Below, in pieces: positions 42,905 through 51,222 of a stretch of 64,000 nucleotides of DNA. This DNA is from Deinococcus aquiradiocola. Lineage in GTDB: Bacteria; Deinococcota; Deinococci; Deinococcales; Deinococcaceae. The stretch spans positions 1 through 64,000 of the forward strand of contig NZ_BMOE01000009.1 in assembly GCF_014646915.1 (NCBI RefSeq), in the 5' to 3' direction. A program made the position numbers and the translations under genes. The notes beneath the pieces are model-generated. The model did no database searches and had not been told where the DNA came from. It saw only the letters and a list, made by a program, of their open reading frames with translations. The stretch's first letter is position 1. Every line of letters starts with the position of its first letter.

Positions 42905-43492
42905 TTACAGGTGACGGCGGATGTCCGGCAGCATGTCCTGAAAGGTCCGCCCGCGGCTGGGCGTGCCGAGCGCCTGCATGTTCCAGTCGCGGCCCTCGCG
43001 GTACAGGCGCGCCATGACCTGCCCGGTGTGGTCGCCGCCCGCCGAGAGGTTGAAGCGCGCGATCTCCGCGCCGCCCGCGTCGTTCACGAGGCGGCAGTAC
43101 GCGTTCTCGACCTTCCCGAACGTCTGCCCGAGAAAGCTGTTCACGGTGAACACGATGGTCTGCACGTCCTGCGGAACGCGCCCCAGGTCCACCTTGATCT
43201 GCTCGTCGTCGCCGTCCCCGGCGCCGGTGCGGTTGTCGCCGGTGTGCGTGACGCTGCCGTCGCGGCTCTTGAGCTGCCGGAACCACACGCTGTCGAGCAG
43301 GGTGCCGCCCGCGTCGAAGAACAGCGCGCTGGCGTCCAGGTCGATGCTGCCGCCGTCGCCGCCCATCAGCTTCCCGAGGAAGCCCTTGGGTTTGGCGACG
43401 TCCCAGCCGAGGCCCATGGTGACGCGCTGCAGGCCGCTCCCGGCGGTCTTTTCGAGGCTGATGGTCTGGTTCTTGCTGAGGCTGAGTGCCAT
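42905..43492 (-). CDS. TerD family protein (TerX/TerZ-like)
   Basis: A 195-residue TerD-domain protein with an insertion near residue 35 (KPKGFLGKLMGGDGGSIDLDASALFF) and the conserved [23 protein letters not shown]. Its C-terminus (PSRGRTFQDMLPDIRRHL) differs from canonical TerD, as in TerX/TerZ-type paralogs. 105 bases separate it from the next terD gene. Confidence 0.92.
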   Translation of the reverse strand: MALSLSKNQTISLEKTAGSGLQRVTMGLGWDVAKPKGFLGKLMGGDGGSIDLDASALFFDAGGTLLDSVWFRQLKSRDGSVTHTGDNRTGAGDGDDEQIKVDLGRVPQDVQTIVFTVNSFLGQTFGKVENAYCRLVNDAGGAEIARFNLSAGGDHTGQVMARLYREGRDWNMQALGTPSRGRTFQDMLPDIRRHL

Positions 43493-43544
43493 GAGACTCC
43501 TTGAAGTGCGGTGGGTGGTGCAGGTCCTTGTGAGGGGTGGGGGG

Positions 43545-44816
43545 TCAGCGCAGTCCGGCGCGGCGGCTCTCGCGGTCCCAGGTGTCGAGCTCGTTCACGA
43601 GCAGTTCGAACAGTTCCGCGTCGGGCAGCCGGATGGGGCTGCGGACCTTGAAGAAGTCCGCGTTGTCCACCACGCGGCCCGGCAGGTCGTCGAGCTTCTC
43701 CAGGAACTCGAAGTCCACGCGGCCCGCCTCGATGCCCATGAACTTCCAGAAGATCGCCTCGCTGGACGCGTCGCGGATCTCGCGTTCGGCGGCCGCGCGG
43801 TTGCTGGTCGCGCCGTCCGTGATGAACAGCACCAGCACCGGGTCGCGGCTGGATTCGCGGCGGCTGTCCTCCCGCACGAGTTTCAGGATGGGGGAGTAGT
43901 GCGTGCCGCCCTCGAACTGAAAGCGCAGGCCCGGCACGAAGCCCTCCACCGTTTCGAGCGACACGCTGCCGATGCGGTGCGCCTGAATGCCGAACAGGTA
44001 CACGTCCACCTGCCCGTCGTCGTCGAGGCGCGCGGCGAGCGCCAGGGCGCGGCGCACGAGGTCGTCGACGGCGCCGCTGCGGAACTCCTGCGTCATGGAC
44101 GCACTGATGTCCAGCACGAGCTTCACGCGGTAGCGTGCCTCCGACAGGCCGCGCTTTTCGAGGCTGACGGCCGCCTGCTTGATGAGGTTCACCATGCCGG
44201 GCGTGCTCTCGGCCTTCCTGAGCAGCACCGCCTGCCGTTCCTTCACGAGCGACACGGGCGTGGCGGCGGGCGCGGGTGGCGCAGCGGGCGGCGCGGACGC
44301 GTCGTCGCTGGCTTCGCCGCCGAAGTACTCCAGCAGGGCCTTCAGGCCGCCGCCGAAGCCCTGACCGACCGCCTGCACGCGCCAGTCGCCGCTGTGCCGG
44401 TACAGTTCCAGCAGCATCAGCGCCTTCTCGCCCGCCAGGCCCGCCGCGCCGAGCGGCATGCGCGCCAGGGGCGTGCCGCCCGCCGCGAGCGTCACGCTGC
44501 CGCCCTGCATGGCGCTGAGCGGGGCGGTGTCGCTCGTCGCGACGAACATCAGGCGCGACACGCTCGCCGGGAGGGCCGCGAGGTTCACCTCGAAGCGCCG
44601 CGAGGTGCCGTCGCCGCTCACGGTGACTTCGCCCTGCGGGCTGCTCGGCTGGTTGAAGAACACGAAGTACCGGTCGTCCTTCAGCTGGCGGTCGTCGTCC
44701 AGCCCGAATACGCTGAGGTCGGCGTCGGGGTGCTGCACGTCCACCGTGACGGTCAGCTGGCGTGCGGGCGTGAGGTCCGCCAGCTTGAGTTTCTGGCCTG
44801 CCTGGAGGTCTTGCAT
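43545..44816 (-). CDS. TerD-vWA fusion protein (TerF-like)
   Basis: A 423-residue protein: an N-terminal TerD-like domain (about 1-165, degenerate in the Ca-binding loop), an Ala/Pro linker, a helix, and a vWA domain (about 205-420) with the MIDAS motif DISASM and VLFITDGATSN. TerD-vWA fusions are known partners in Ter systems and are thought to assemble complexes through metal-bound vWA contacts. Start ATG at 44816. Confidence 0.92.
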   Translation of the reverse strand: MQDLQAGQKLKLADLTPARQLTVTVDVQHPDADLSVFGLDDDRQLKDDRYFVFFNQPSSPQGEVTVSGDGTSRRFEVNLAALPASVSRLMFVATSDTAPLSAMQGGSVTLAAGGTPLARMPLGAAGLAGEKALMLLELYRHSGDWRVQAVGQGFGGGLKALLEYFGGEASDDASAPPAAPPAPAATPVSLVKERQAVLLRKAESTPGMVNLIKQAAVSLEKRGLSEARYRVKLVLDISASMTQEFRSGAVDDLVRRALALAARLDDDGQVDVYLFGIQAHRIGSVSLETVEGFVPGLRFQFEGGTHYSPILKLVREDSRRESSRDPVLVLFITDGATSNRAAAEREIRDASSEAIFWKFMGIEAGRVDFEFLEKLDDLPGRVVDNADFFKVRSPIRLPDAELFELLVNELDTWDRESRRAGLR

Positions 44817-44895
44817 GGAGGTCCTTGTGGAACATGGTAGCCGCGCGGAACGCGGAACCGGATGAACTTGAGGGGGACAGCGTCCGGGGGCGGCG

Positions 44896-46194
44896 TTACT
44901 TGCTGCCTGCCTTCCACTGGAAGCCGAAGCCGTAGTGCTGGTCGCAGTCCTGATGCCCCTGGAAGTAGCGTTCTTCCTTGCTGACCTCGATGCGCCCGCC
45001 GACGTTCTCGAACATGGCGATGGCGCAGAAGGTGCGGCGTGCGTCGGGGTTGTTCAGGCGGATGAAGATCTCGTTGCCGCCCGCGTCCTTGACGTTCAGG
45101 CGGCCGTTCACGGCGGTGAAGTCGCTCGTGCCCTGATAGATGAACGCGAACACCAGCACCTGCTGGATGAGGTCGGGGCGCAGGATGTAGAGGTTCTCGC
45201 CGTCGAGCGCCTGCCCGCTGCGGTCGTCCTTGTCGAGCATGATGTACGGCGAGAAGCGCTCGGACCCGAAGCGCCCGCCGAGCGCCTGGATGACGCCCAT
45301 GTCGCCGTCCTTCATGACGTACATGCAGCCGAGGTCGAGGTCCGAGTCGCCGACCGCCACCGGCAGCCCGAAGATGCCGCGGCGGGTGCCGCCGCCCTTG
45401 TCCCAGTTGAGGTTGACGTGCACGGGCTGCTGTCCGGCGTCCTTGCGGAGGCTGATGCTGGCGCGCTGGCCCTGCTTTTCGAGCGTGACCTTGCTGAGCC
45501 GCACCGTGCTGGGCGGCGTGCTGGCGGGTGTTGCAGGGGTGGGCGGGACGGGCGCAGCGGGTCGCCGCGTGTCGATGGGCGCTGCGGGACTGGCCGCCGG
45601 GGCGGGTGCGGGGCGCGGCGGGGCAGGCGCGGGCGGGGCGGCATTCACGGGTGGGGTGGGCGTGGGGGCCGGGGCCGCCACCTCACCGCCGTACGCCTTC
45701 ACGAGCGCGTCCAGCCCGCCCGCGAAGCCCTGCCCGACCGCCGAGAGGCGCCACACGTCCTTCAGGTACACTTCCGCCACGATCACGGCCCGCTCCGGCC
45801 CGAAATCCGCGCCGTGGAACGGGAAACGCGCACGTTCCTGCCCGCCCGCCCGGACGCTCAGGTGCCCGCTGGAGATCTGCGAGAAGCTGCCCGCGTCCAC
45901 GCTGGCCGTCACCATCAGGCGCTCCACGCTGCGCGGCACGCGCGACAGGTCCAGCGCGAAGCGCGTCTCGCCGCCCGCCTGCGGGCCGAGCAGCGTCACC
46001 GCGCCCTCCGGGCTGGACCGCTGGTTGTAGAAGATCATGTACCGCTCGTCCGACAGTTTCCCGGCCGGGTCGAGCCCGAACACGCTCACGTCGTACTCGC
46101 TGGCGGGACCGGCCACGCGCACGCCCAGTTCCAGCTGCAGGGAGGGCGTCAGGTCCGACAGTTTCAACCGCTGACCACGAATCAGTTCAGGCAT
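44896..46194 (-). CDS. TerD-TerA fusion protein
   Basis: A 432-residue protein. Residues 1-165 form a TerD-like domain (GQGFAGGLDALVKAYGG), followed by a Pro/Ala linker of about 60 residues and a TerA domain (MGVIQALGGRFGSERFSPYIMLDKDDRSG, then ILRPDLIQQVLVFAFIYQGTSDF and YFQGHQDCDQHYGFGFQW). ATG 46194 has GGAG upstream. The fusion joins two proteins that are separate in enterobacterial ter operons. Confidence 0.9.
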   Translation of the reverse strand: MPELIRGQRLKLSDLTPSLQLELGVRVAGPASEYDVSVFGLDPAGKLSDERYMIFYNQRSSPEGAVTLLGPQAGGETRFALDLSRVPRSVERLMVTASVDAGSFSQISSGHLSVRAGGQERARFPFHGADFGPERAVIVAEVYLKDVWRLSAVGQGFAGGLDALVKAYGGEVAAPAPTPTPPVNAAPPAPAPPRPAPAPAASPAAPIDTRRPAAPVPPTPATPASTPPSTVRLSKVTLEKQGQRASISLRKDAGQQPVHVNLNWDKGGGTRRGIFGLPVAVGDSDLDLGCMYVMKDGDMGVIQALGGRFGSERFSPYIMLDKDDRSGQALDGENLYILRPDLIQQVLVFAFIYQGTSDFTAVNGRLNVKDAGGNEIFIRLNNPDARRTFCAIAMFENVGGRIEVSKEERYFQGHQDCDQHYGFGFQWKAGSK

Positions 46195-46227
46195 GCATGC
46201 TCCACGTGGGGGGACGGAAGGTAAGGA

Positions 46228-46261
46228 AAGGCGGAGCCGGGACGCCACCCGGTTCCGCCTT
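46228..46261 (-). promoter_or_regulatory. Intercistronic hairpin after the first terD
   Basis: A 14-base-pair stem with one G-T pair (46228-46241 with 46248-46261, loop ACGCCA) lies between the first terD and the TerD-TerA gene. A pyrimidine-rich TCCTTACC follows on the minus strand. It could act as a partial terminator or a 3' stabiliser. Confidence 0.6.
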
Positions 46262-46319
46262 CCAGAAGTGCTGCTTGTTCAGGCGGGGCGGGGGCGACCG
46301 TGCCCGCCTGCGGGCGTCT

Positions 46320-46895
46320 TCAGGCGTTCACGCCGTAGCTCTGCACGAGCGCCTGGAAGCCCGCGTCGTACCCCTGGCCGATCGCCTTGAACTTCCAGTC
46401 GGCGCCGCTGCGGTACACCTCGCCGAAGATCATGGCGGTGACGGTCCCGGCGTCCTCGGACAGGTCGAAGCGCGCGATTTCCGCGCCGCCGTCGCCGTTC
46501 AGCACGCGGATGTACGCCTTGTCGACCATGCCGAAGTTCTGGCCGCGCTCCTTGCCCTCGTAGATCACGACGGTCGCCACGACCTTCTGCACGTCGGCGG
46601 GCAGCTTCTCGAGGTCGATCATGATGGTCTCGTCGTCACCGTCGCCCGCGCCGCTGCGGTTGTCGCCCGCGTGGACCACGCTGCCGTCCGAGGACTGCTT
46701 GTTGTTGAAGAACACGAAGTCGGCGTCGCTGCGGACCTTGCCCGCGTCGTTCACGAGGAACACCATCGCGTCGAGGTCGAACTCCTTGCCGTCCGTCTTG
46801 CGGGGGTCCCAGCCGAGGCCCAGCGTGATCTTCTTGAGTCCGGGGGCTTCCTTGCTCAGCGAGACGTTCCCGCCCTTGGTCAGTGATACGGCCAT
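46320..46895 (-). CDS. terD: TerD family calcium-binding stress protein (first gene of the ter unit)
   Basis: A 191-residue canonical Ter[69 protein letters not shown], and a C-terminal [24 protein letters not shown] precedes the ATG. It is promoter-proximal in the minus-strand ter array and is followed by a strong intercistronic hairpin, so it may be the most abundant product. Confidence 0.95.
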   Translation of the reverse strand: MAVSLTKGGNVSLSKEAPGLKKITLGLGWDPRKTDGKEFDLDAMVFLVNDAGKVRSDADFVFFNNKQSSDGSVVHAGDNRSGAGDGDDETIMIDLEKLPADVQKVVATVVIYEGKERGQNFGMVDKAYIRVLNGDGGAEIARFDLSEDAGTVTAMIFGEVYRSGADWKFKAIGQGYDAGFQALVQSYGVNA

Positions 46896-47267
46896 GTTGT
46901 GCTCCTAGGGGTCCTGCAAGAGTAGAGAGAGGGTGAGTGGCGTTCCGGCGGACCTCCGCGCACGTGCCCGCGCGGTGCGCGGAGGTCGGTGCGGGCCGCG
47001 TCCGCAGGTGCGGTCGCGGTCCCGTGGAGTCTGCCTTGCGCCCAGTATGCCGAGCGCCCGGTGGCCCCTAGGTATCATTAACATTTCAAAAACATGAAGA
47101 AACGGTATAGCCGCTCCCGGCGGCTCGGCGGGAGGGCCGAGCTGCAGAGCCGCCCTCCGCCCCGTGCCGCACGGAAAGGGACGGCACGTCACAGGTACCC
47201 TACGCCAAGTGGCCTAACGGTCCGGGCGTCTGCTACGCTGGAACCACACCAGCAAGGAGGTGCAGTC
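46896..47267. other. Divergent intergenic region between terD and the RIO kinase unit
   Basis: 372 bases. An AT-rich island at 47071-47109 stands out in the GC-rich background and probably holds ter promoter or operator sequence, although no clear -35/-10 pair was found. Two overlapping perfect hairpins, 47119-47126/47147-47154 and 47123-47129/47136-47142, exclude each other. TACGCT at 47234-47239 may be the -10 box for the rightward unit. Confidence 0.6.
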
Positions 47268-47381
47268 ATGAGCGAGAATATCCAGATCGTCCTGTCCGTC
47301 CGCAGCGTCCAGACCCTCATCCACCGGAGCCACCATGCCGCACCCACCACTGAGACCCACCGCCCAGATCCAAGGCCCTGA
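47268..47381 (+). CDS. 37-residue small protein upstream of the RIO kinase
   Basis: The ATG has the strongest Shine-Dalgarno in the window (AAGGAGG, 47254-47260, seven bases before). The sequence begins MSENIQIVLSVRSVQTL and ends Pro-rich. TACGCT lies about 29 bases upstream. Function unknown; it may be a real small protein or a leader for the kinase gene, which starts 18 bases after its stop. Confidence 0.6.
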   Translation: MSENIQIVLSVRSVQTLIHRSHHAAPTTETHRPDPRP

Positions 47382-47403
47382 CCCGCTGCGCGGCCCCCGA
47401 TGA
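47335..47403 (+). CDS. 22-residue ORF overlapping the RIO kinase start
   Basis: ATG at 47335 has GGAG five bases upstream, lies inside the 37-residue ORF in another frame, and ends in TGA overlapping the kinase ATG as ATGA. Translation could couple it to the kinase. No independent evidence that the peptide functions. Confidence 0.35.
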   Translation: MPHPPLRPTAQIQGPDPLRGPR

Positions 47404-48290
47404 AGGGCCGCAACGACCTGCTCCTCGACGACGTGACCGGCGACCCCCGGCAGCGCATGGAGCAGAAGAAGCACAAGGTCCAGGGCAGACGCCGCCGCAA
47501 GGACATGGTCCTGCCTGCCGACGGCAGCGACGCCGAGGCAGGCGACCCCACCCTCCTGAACCTCCGGAAGCTCGGGTACCTCACCGAGATCCTCGGAGAA
47601 CTCAAGAGCGGCAAGGAAGCCACCGTGTACCTCGCGCGCGGCCCGCGCGGCCTGATCGCCCTCAAGCTCTACCGTGACCTCGAAGCGCGCAGCTTCAAGA
47701 ACGACACCCTGTACCGCGCCGGGCGCGCCGTCGGCGACGAACGCATCGCCCGCGCCATCCGCAACCGCACCGCGGCCGGCGTCAAGGCGCAGCAGGCCCT
47801 CTGGACCGGCGCGGAGTACGCCATGCTCTGGAAACTCTGGAGTGCCGGGCTGAACGTCCCCGAGCCGCTCGTGGGTCCCGGCGTGAAGGCCTGCGCCGCC
47901 ACCTCGCCCGCCGTGCTGATGCGCTTCATCGGGGACGAGGACGACGCCGCCCCGCGACTCAGCGAGGCCGTCCTGACGCCCGAACACGCCCTGATCGCCT
48001 GGAACGGCGCGCTGGACGGCATGGCCGCCCTGCTGCGGCTGGGCCTCGTGCACGGCGACTACAGCACCTACAACCTGCTCTGGTGGGAGGAGACTGTCAT
48101 GATCATCGATTTTCCGCAGGTCTCGGACCGCGAAAACCCCAACTTCCAGCACCTGCTCGAACGCGACGCGGACAGCCTCAGCCGCAGCTTCCTGCGGCAC
48201 GGCATCCGCGAGACCGGCGAGAGCACCCTGCGCGAGGTGCAGAAACGCGCCGCGCAGCCCGGCCCGCCGCCCCGCATCCAACTGCCCTGA
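47400..48290 (+). CDS. RIO-type serine protein kinase
   Basis: A 296-residue RIO-like atypical kinase: GELKSGKEATVYLARG (ATP loop), LIALKLYR (lysine), AVLMRFIG hinge, VHGDYSTYNLLWW (catalytic loop with Asp and Asn) and VMIIDFPQ (metal-binding Asp). A basic N-terminus (EQKKHKVQGRRRRKD) could bind RNA. Bacterial RIO kinases are little studied; its place opposite the ter genes suggests a stress link (inference). Confidence 0.88.
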   Translation: MKGRNDLLLDDVTGDPRQRMEQKKHKVQGRRRRKDMVLPADGSDAEAGDPTLLNLRKLGYLTEILGELKSGKEATVYLARGPRGLIALKLYRDLEARSFKNDTLYRAGRAVGDERIARAIRNRTAAGVKAQQALWTGAEYAMLWKLWSAGLNVPEPLVGPGVKACAATSPAVLMRFIGDEDDAAPRLSEAVLTPEHALIAWNGALDGMAALLRLGLVHGDYSTYNLLWWEETVMIIDFPQVSDRENPNFQHLLERDADSLSRSFLRHGIRETGESTLREVQKRAAQPGPPPRIQLP

Positions 48291-48306
48291 CCCCCGCAGC
48301 GCACCC

Positions 48307-48340
48307 CCGCCCGGCCCGCCCGACAGGGAAGGCCGGGCGG
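48307..48340 (+). terminator. Hairpin after the RIO kinase gene
   Basis: A perfect ten-base inverted repeat (48307-48316 with 48331-48340) follows the stop by 17 bases. Only CTTTC follows, so it is a probable terminator. Confidence 0.55.
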
Positions 48341-48378
48341 CTGCACTTTCCCCCTCCCGCGACCGCTACCCTGAACGC

Positions 48379-49221
48379 ATGCCCGCCCCCACCCCCCAGC
48401 CGACCGCGCAGCCGTACCGGTCGGTGCTGTATGTTCCCGCCGACAACGCCCGCGCCGTGCAGAAGGCCCGCGCCCTGAACGCCGACGCCGTCGTGCTGGA
48501 CCTCGAAGACGCCGTCCACCCGGACGCCAAGGCCGCCGCCCGCACGGCCGCCACCCAGGCCCTGCGCGGCGGCTTCGGCTGCCCCGTGATGCTGCGCCTG
48601 AATGGCCTGGACTCCCCGCACTTCCAGGCGGACCTGGAGGCCGCCCTGCTGTCCGCGCCCGCCGGCATCGTGCTGCCCAAGGCGGAGGACGCCCGCGCCG
48701 TGCGCGAACTGCACCTCGGCGTGCCGCTGTGGCTGATGATCGAGACGCCGCTCGGCGTGCTGCGCGCGCCCGAACTGGCGGCCGTGCCGGGCGTGGCGGG
48801 CCTGATGGTCGGCGCGAACGACCTGCACCTCGCCCTCCACGCCCGCCGCACCCCGGACCGCGCCGCGCTCGCGTACACGCTGGGTGCCGTGCTGCTCGCC
48901 GCGCGCGCGGCAGGCGTCACGGCACTCGACGCGGTGTACAACGACCTGCACGACCTGCAGGGCCTGGAGCGCGAGTGCGTGCAGGCCCGCGACCTCGGCT
49001 ACGACGGCAAGACCCTCATCCACCCGGCGCAGGTGGACGTGGCGAACCGCGCGTTCGGCGTGACGGAAGAGGAAGCCCAGGCGGCCCGCGACCTGCTGGC
49101 GACGTGGGATGCGGCCGGGGCGGGCGTCGTCACGCACCAGGGCCGCATGATCGAGGACCTCCACGCCCGGCAGGCGCGCGACACCCTCGCCCGGCACGCC
49201 CGCGAGCAGCGCACCGCCTGA
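48379..49221 (+). CDS. CitE-like HpcH/HpaI aldolase family lyase
   Basis: A 280-residue TIM-barrel lyase: SVLYVPADNARAVQKARALNADAVVLDLEDAV, MLRLNGLDSP, LMIETPLGVL, LMVGANDLHLAL and YDGKTLIHPAQVDVAN. Stand-alone CitE-like proteins include malyl- or citramalyl-CoA lyases and thioesterases; which one applies here is unclear. TACCCT six bases before the ATG gives a leaderless start. Unlike the CitE-like protein of the Ter cluster it has the usual YVP opening. Confidence 0.87.
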   Translation: MPAPTPQPTAQPYRSVLYVPADNARAVQKARALNADAVVLDLEDAVHPDAKAAARTAATQALRGGFGCPVMLRLNGLDSPHFQADLEAALLSAPAGIVLPKAEDARAVRELHLGVPLWLMIETPLGVLRAPELAAVPGVAGLMVGANDLHLALHARRTPDRAALAYTLGAVLLAARAAGVTALDAVYNDLHDLQGLERECVQARDLGYDGKTLIHPAQVDVANRAFGVTEEEAQAARDLLATWDAAGAGVVTHQGRMIEDLHARQARDTLARHAREQRTA

Positions 49222-49288
49222 ACGCCCCTCCCCGATTGCGGCGCGCGCCATGGCCCCGCACGCCCGGCCGCGCTACCATACCTGCAAA

Positions 49289-50449
49289 ATGAACCCAGCC
49301 GAAACGAGGATGCTGCTGGCGGCCCTGGACGCCGCCCTGGAACGCGGACAGCGGGCCGCCATCGCCACGGTCGTGCGCGTCAGGGGCAGCGCGTACCGGC
49401 GCGAAGGGACCCGCATGCTGGTCCTCGACGACGGCGCGCAGGTCTGCATGCTGTCCGGCGGGTGCCTGGAAGGCGAGGTGGTGGAGGCCGCACTCGGCAT
49501 CATCGCGTCCGGCACGCCCGAGATCGTGCACTACGACCTCTCCGAGGACGCCACCTGGGGCCTCGGGCTCGGCTGCGGCGGCAGCGTGGACGTGCGCCTG
49601 GAACGCGTGGAGCGCGACCCCGTCACGCTCGCGTGGCTGGACGCCCTGCGTTCCGGCGACGCGGCCGCCCTGTGCGTCCCCATTCACGGCGGGGGCCGCT
49701 TCCTGCTGCGCGAACACCCCGGCCACGGCGAGACCGGGGAGAGCGAGACGCTGCTCGGCCAGCTGGACGACCCGGCCCTGCACGCCTTCGCGGTGACGGC
49801 CGCCCGCGCCCGCCTGCACACCCGCGACCCGCGCGCCGCGACCGTCGCCGCGCCGGACGGGCAGGAGGTCTTCATCGACGTGAACGCGCCCGCACCGGAA
49901 CTCGTCATCTACGGCGCCGGACACGACGCCATCCCGCTGTCCGCGCAGGCCGTCACGCTCGGGTACCGCGTCACGGTCGTCGACCCGCGCGACGCGTACC
50001 TCACGCGCGGCCGCTTTCCCGGCGCGGCCCTCTCGCCGCTCGCGCCGGAGGACCTGCACGGGAACCTCGTCCTCACGCCGCGCACGCAGGCCATCATCAT
50101 GAACCACCACCTCGACCGGGACCGCGTGTGCCTGTGGCACGCCCTGAACAGCGCCGCGCCCTTCATCGGGATGCTCGGCCCGCGCAGCCGCTACCACCAG
50201 CTCACGGACGCCCTCGCGCAGGAGGGCCTGCACGCCACGCCCGAACAATTGGCGCGCGTGCACAGCCCCGTCGGCCTGAGCGTCGGCGCGGAAGCGCCCG
50301 AGGAGGTCGCGCTCAGCATCCTCGGCGAACTGATGGCGTGGCGGCGCGGCGCGGCCGGACAGCCGCTCAACGGCCACGAAGGACCCATCCACCACACGTA
50401 CGCCGCCCGCCGCGAACTCGAACAGGACCCCGAACCGCAGCCCGGCTGA
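49289..50449 (+). CDS. XdhC/CoxI family protein
   Basis: A 386-residue maturation factor for molybdenum enzymes. The N-terminal XdhC/CoxI domain has TVVRVRGSAYRREGTRMLV and CMLSGGCLEGEVVEAAL; the C-terminal Rossmann domain shows LVIYGAGHDAIPLSAQAVTLGYRVTVVDPR and IIMNHHLDRDR. Such proteins deliver or sulfurate molybdenum cofactor. The ATG at 49289 is preceded nine bases upstream by TACCAT. No xdhAB or coxLMS genes are in the window. Confidence 0.9.
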   Translation: MNPAETRMLLAALDAALERGQRAAIATVVRVRGSAYRREGTRMLVLDDGAQVCMLSGGCLEGEVVEAALGIIASGTPEIVHYDLSEDATWGLGLGCGGSVDVRLERVERDPVTLAWLDALRSGDAAALCVPIHGGGRFLLREHPGHGETGESETLLGQLDDPALHAFAVTAARARLHTRDPRAATVAAPDGQEVFIDVNAPAPELVIYGAGHDAIPLSAQAVTLGYRVTVVDPRDAYLTRGRFPGAALSPLAPEDLHGNLVLTPRTQAIIMNHHLDRDRVCLWHALNSAAPFIGMLGPRSRYHQLTDALAQEGLHATPEQLARVHSPVGLSVGAEAPEEVALSILGELMAWRRGAAGQPLNGHEGPIHHTYAARRELEQDPEPQPG

Positions 50450-50454
50450 ACGGA

Positions 50455-51069
50455 TCAGCTCCCGAACGTGGCCTGCATGCCCGCCACGTCCTGCGGCGTG
50501 TCCACGTCCCGCAGCGCCTCCAGCGGCAGGTCCACCCACACGGCCTGCCCCGCGTACTCCCGGATGACGTGCCGTGGCCCGTGGTCGCCCTGCTGCGAGA
50601 AGTGCGGGAAAAGGTCCGCGCGGAACACGTGCGGCGGAGCGCGCACGCCCTCCGGGCCGAAGCGGGCCAGCACCAGCGGCGGTCGCGCCTGCGCATACGC
50701 GGCCAGCACGCGCGCCTGCATGGCCGCCGTGACGAGCGGCATGTCGCCCAGCACGAAGTTCGCGGCGTCCGTGCCGGGCGGCAGGGCCCGGATCGCGGCG
50801 CGGAAACTCTCGGAGATTCCCAGGTCCGGCCGGACGTTCTCGGTGAGAGTCACGTCCAGCCCCGCCAGCGCGGCCCGCACCTGTTCTCCCAGCGGGCCGG
50901 GCGGCGTGACGACCAGCACGCCGCCCGTGGGCGCGGCGTCCAGCAGGGCGCGCGTCGTGTGCCACACCAGGGCGCGCCCGGCGAGCGGGACGAGCTGTTT
51001 CGGGCGGCCCAGGCGCGTGCTGAGGCCCGCCGCGAGCACCACGCCCACCACCCTGCCGGAATCCGTCAT
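50455..51069 (-). CDS. MobA-like nucleotidyltransferase (MocA type)
   Basis: A 204-residue NTP-transferase-fold protein: [29 protein letters not shown] is the nucleotide-binding motif and VLGDMPLV the metal-binding Asp segment. It probably attaches CMP or GMP to molybdopterin, consistent with its XdhC neighbour, with which it converges only five bases apart. TAGCCT lies six bases before the ATG. Confidence 0.88.
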   Translation of the reverse strand: MTDSGRVVGVVLAAGLSTRLGRPKQLVPLAGRALVWHTTRALLDAAPTGGVLVVTPPGPLGEQVRAALAGLDVTLTENVRPDLGISESFRAAIRALPPGTDAANFVLGDMPLVTAAMQARVLAAYAQARPPLVLARFGPEGVRAPPHVFRADLFPHFSQQGDHGPRHVIREYAGQAVWVDLPLEALRDVDTPQDVAGMQATFGS

Positions 51070-51171
51070 GCCCAGAGGCTAGCATCACGGCCGCCCGCTG
51101 CAGGACAGGCCCGGTCCGGAAAGGGAAGAGGGGCGGGACTCCGGCCCGGTCACCTGCCGTATGCTGGGGGG

Positions 51172-51222
51172 ATGCCACTCACCCCCCCCAGCGCCCGCCC
51201 GCCCCGGCCGGAAGCTTCATGA
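51172..51222 (+). CDS. 16-residue leaderless small ORF upstream of rsmB
   Basis: ATG at 51172 follows TATGCT (51160-51165) by exactly six bases. The frame [16 protein letters not shown] ends in TGA overlapping the rsmB ATG as ATGA. No other start signal for rsmB is visible, so ribosomes may reach rsmB through this ORF. The peptide itself may have no role. Confidence 0.5.
   Translation: MPLTPPSARPPRPEAS

Noticed and set aside
44836..44870. Possible further copy of the dispersed repeat between two ter genes
   Set aside because: GCGGAACGCG and ACCGGATGA recall copies 1 and 4, but the match is too short and lacks the terminal repeats; at most a remnant.
46896..47109. Possible radiation/desiccation response motif upstream of the ter genes
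   Set aside because: No palindrome resembling the known Deinococcus motif could be found by eye; only a general AT-rich island is present.
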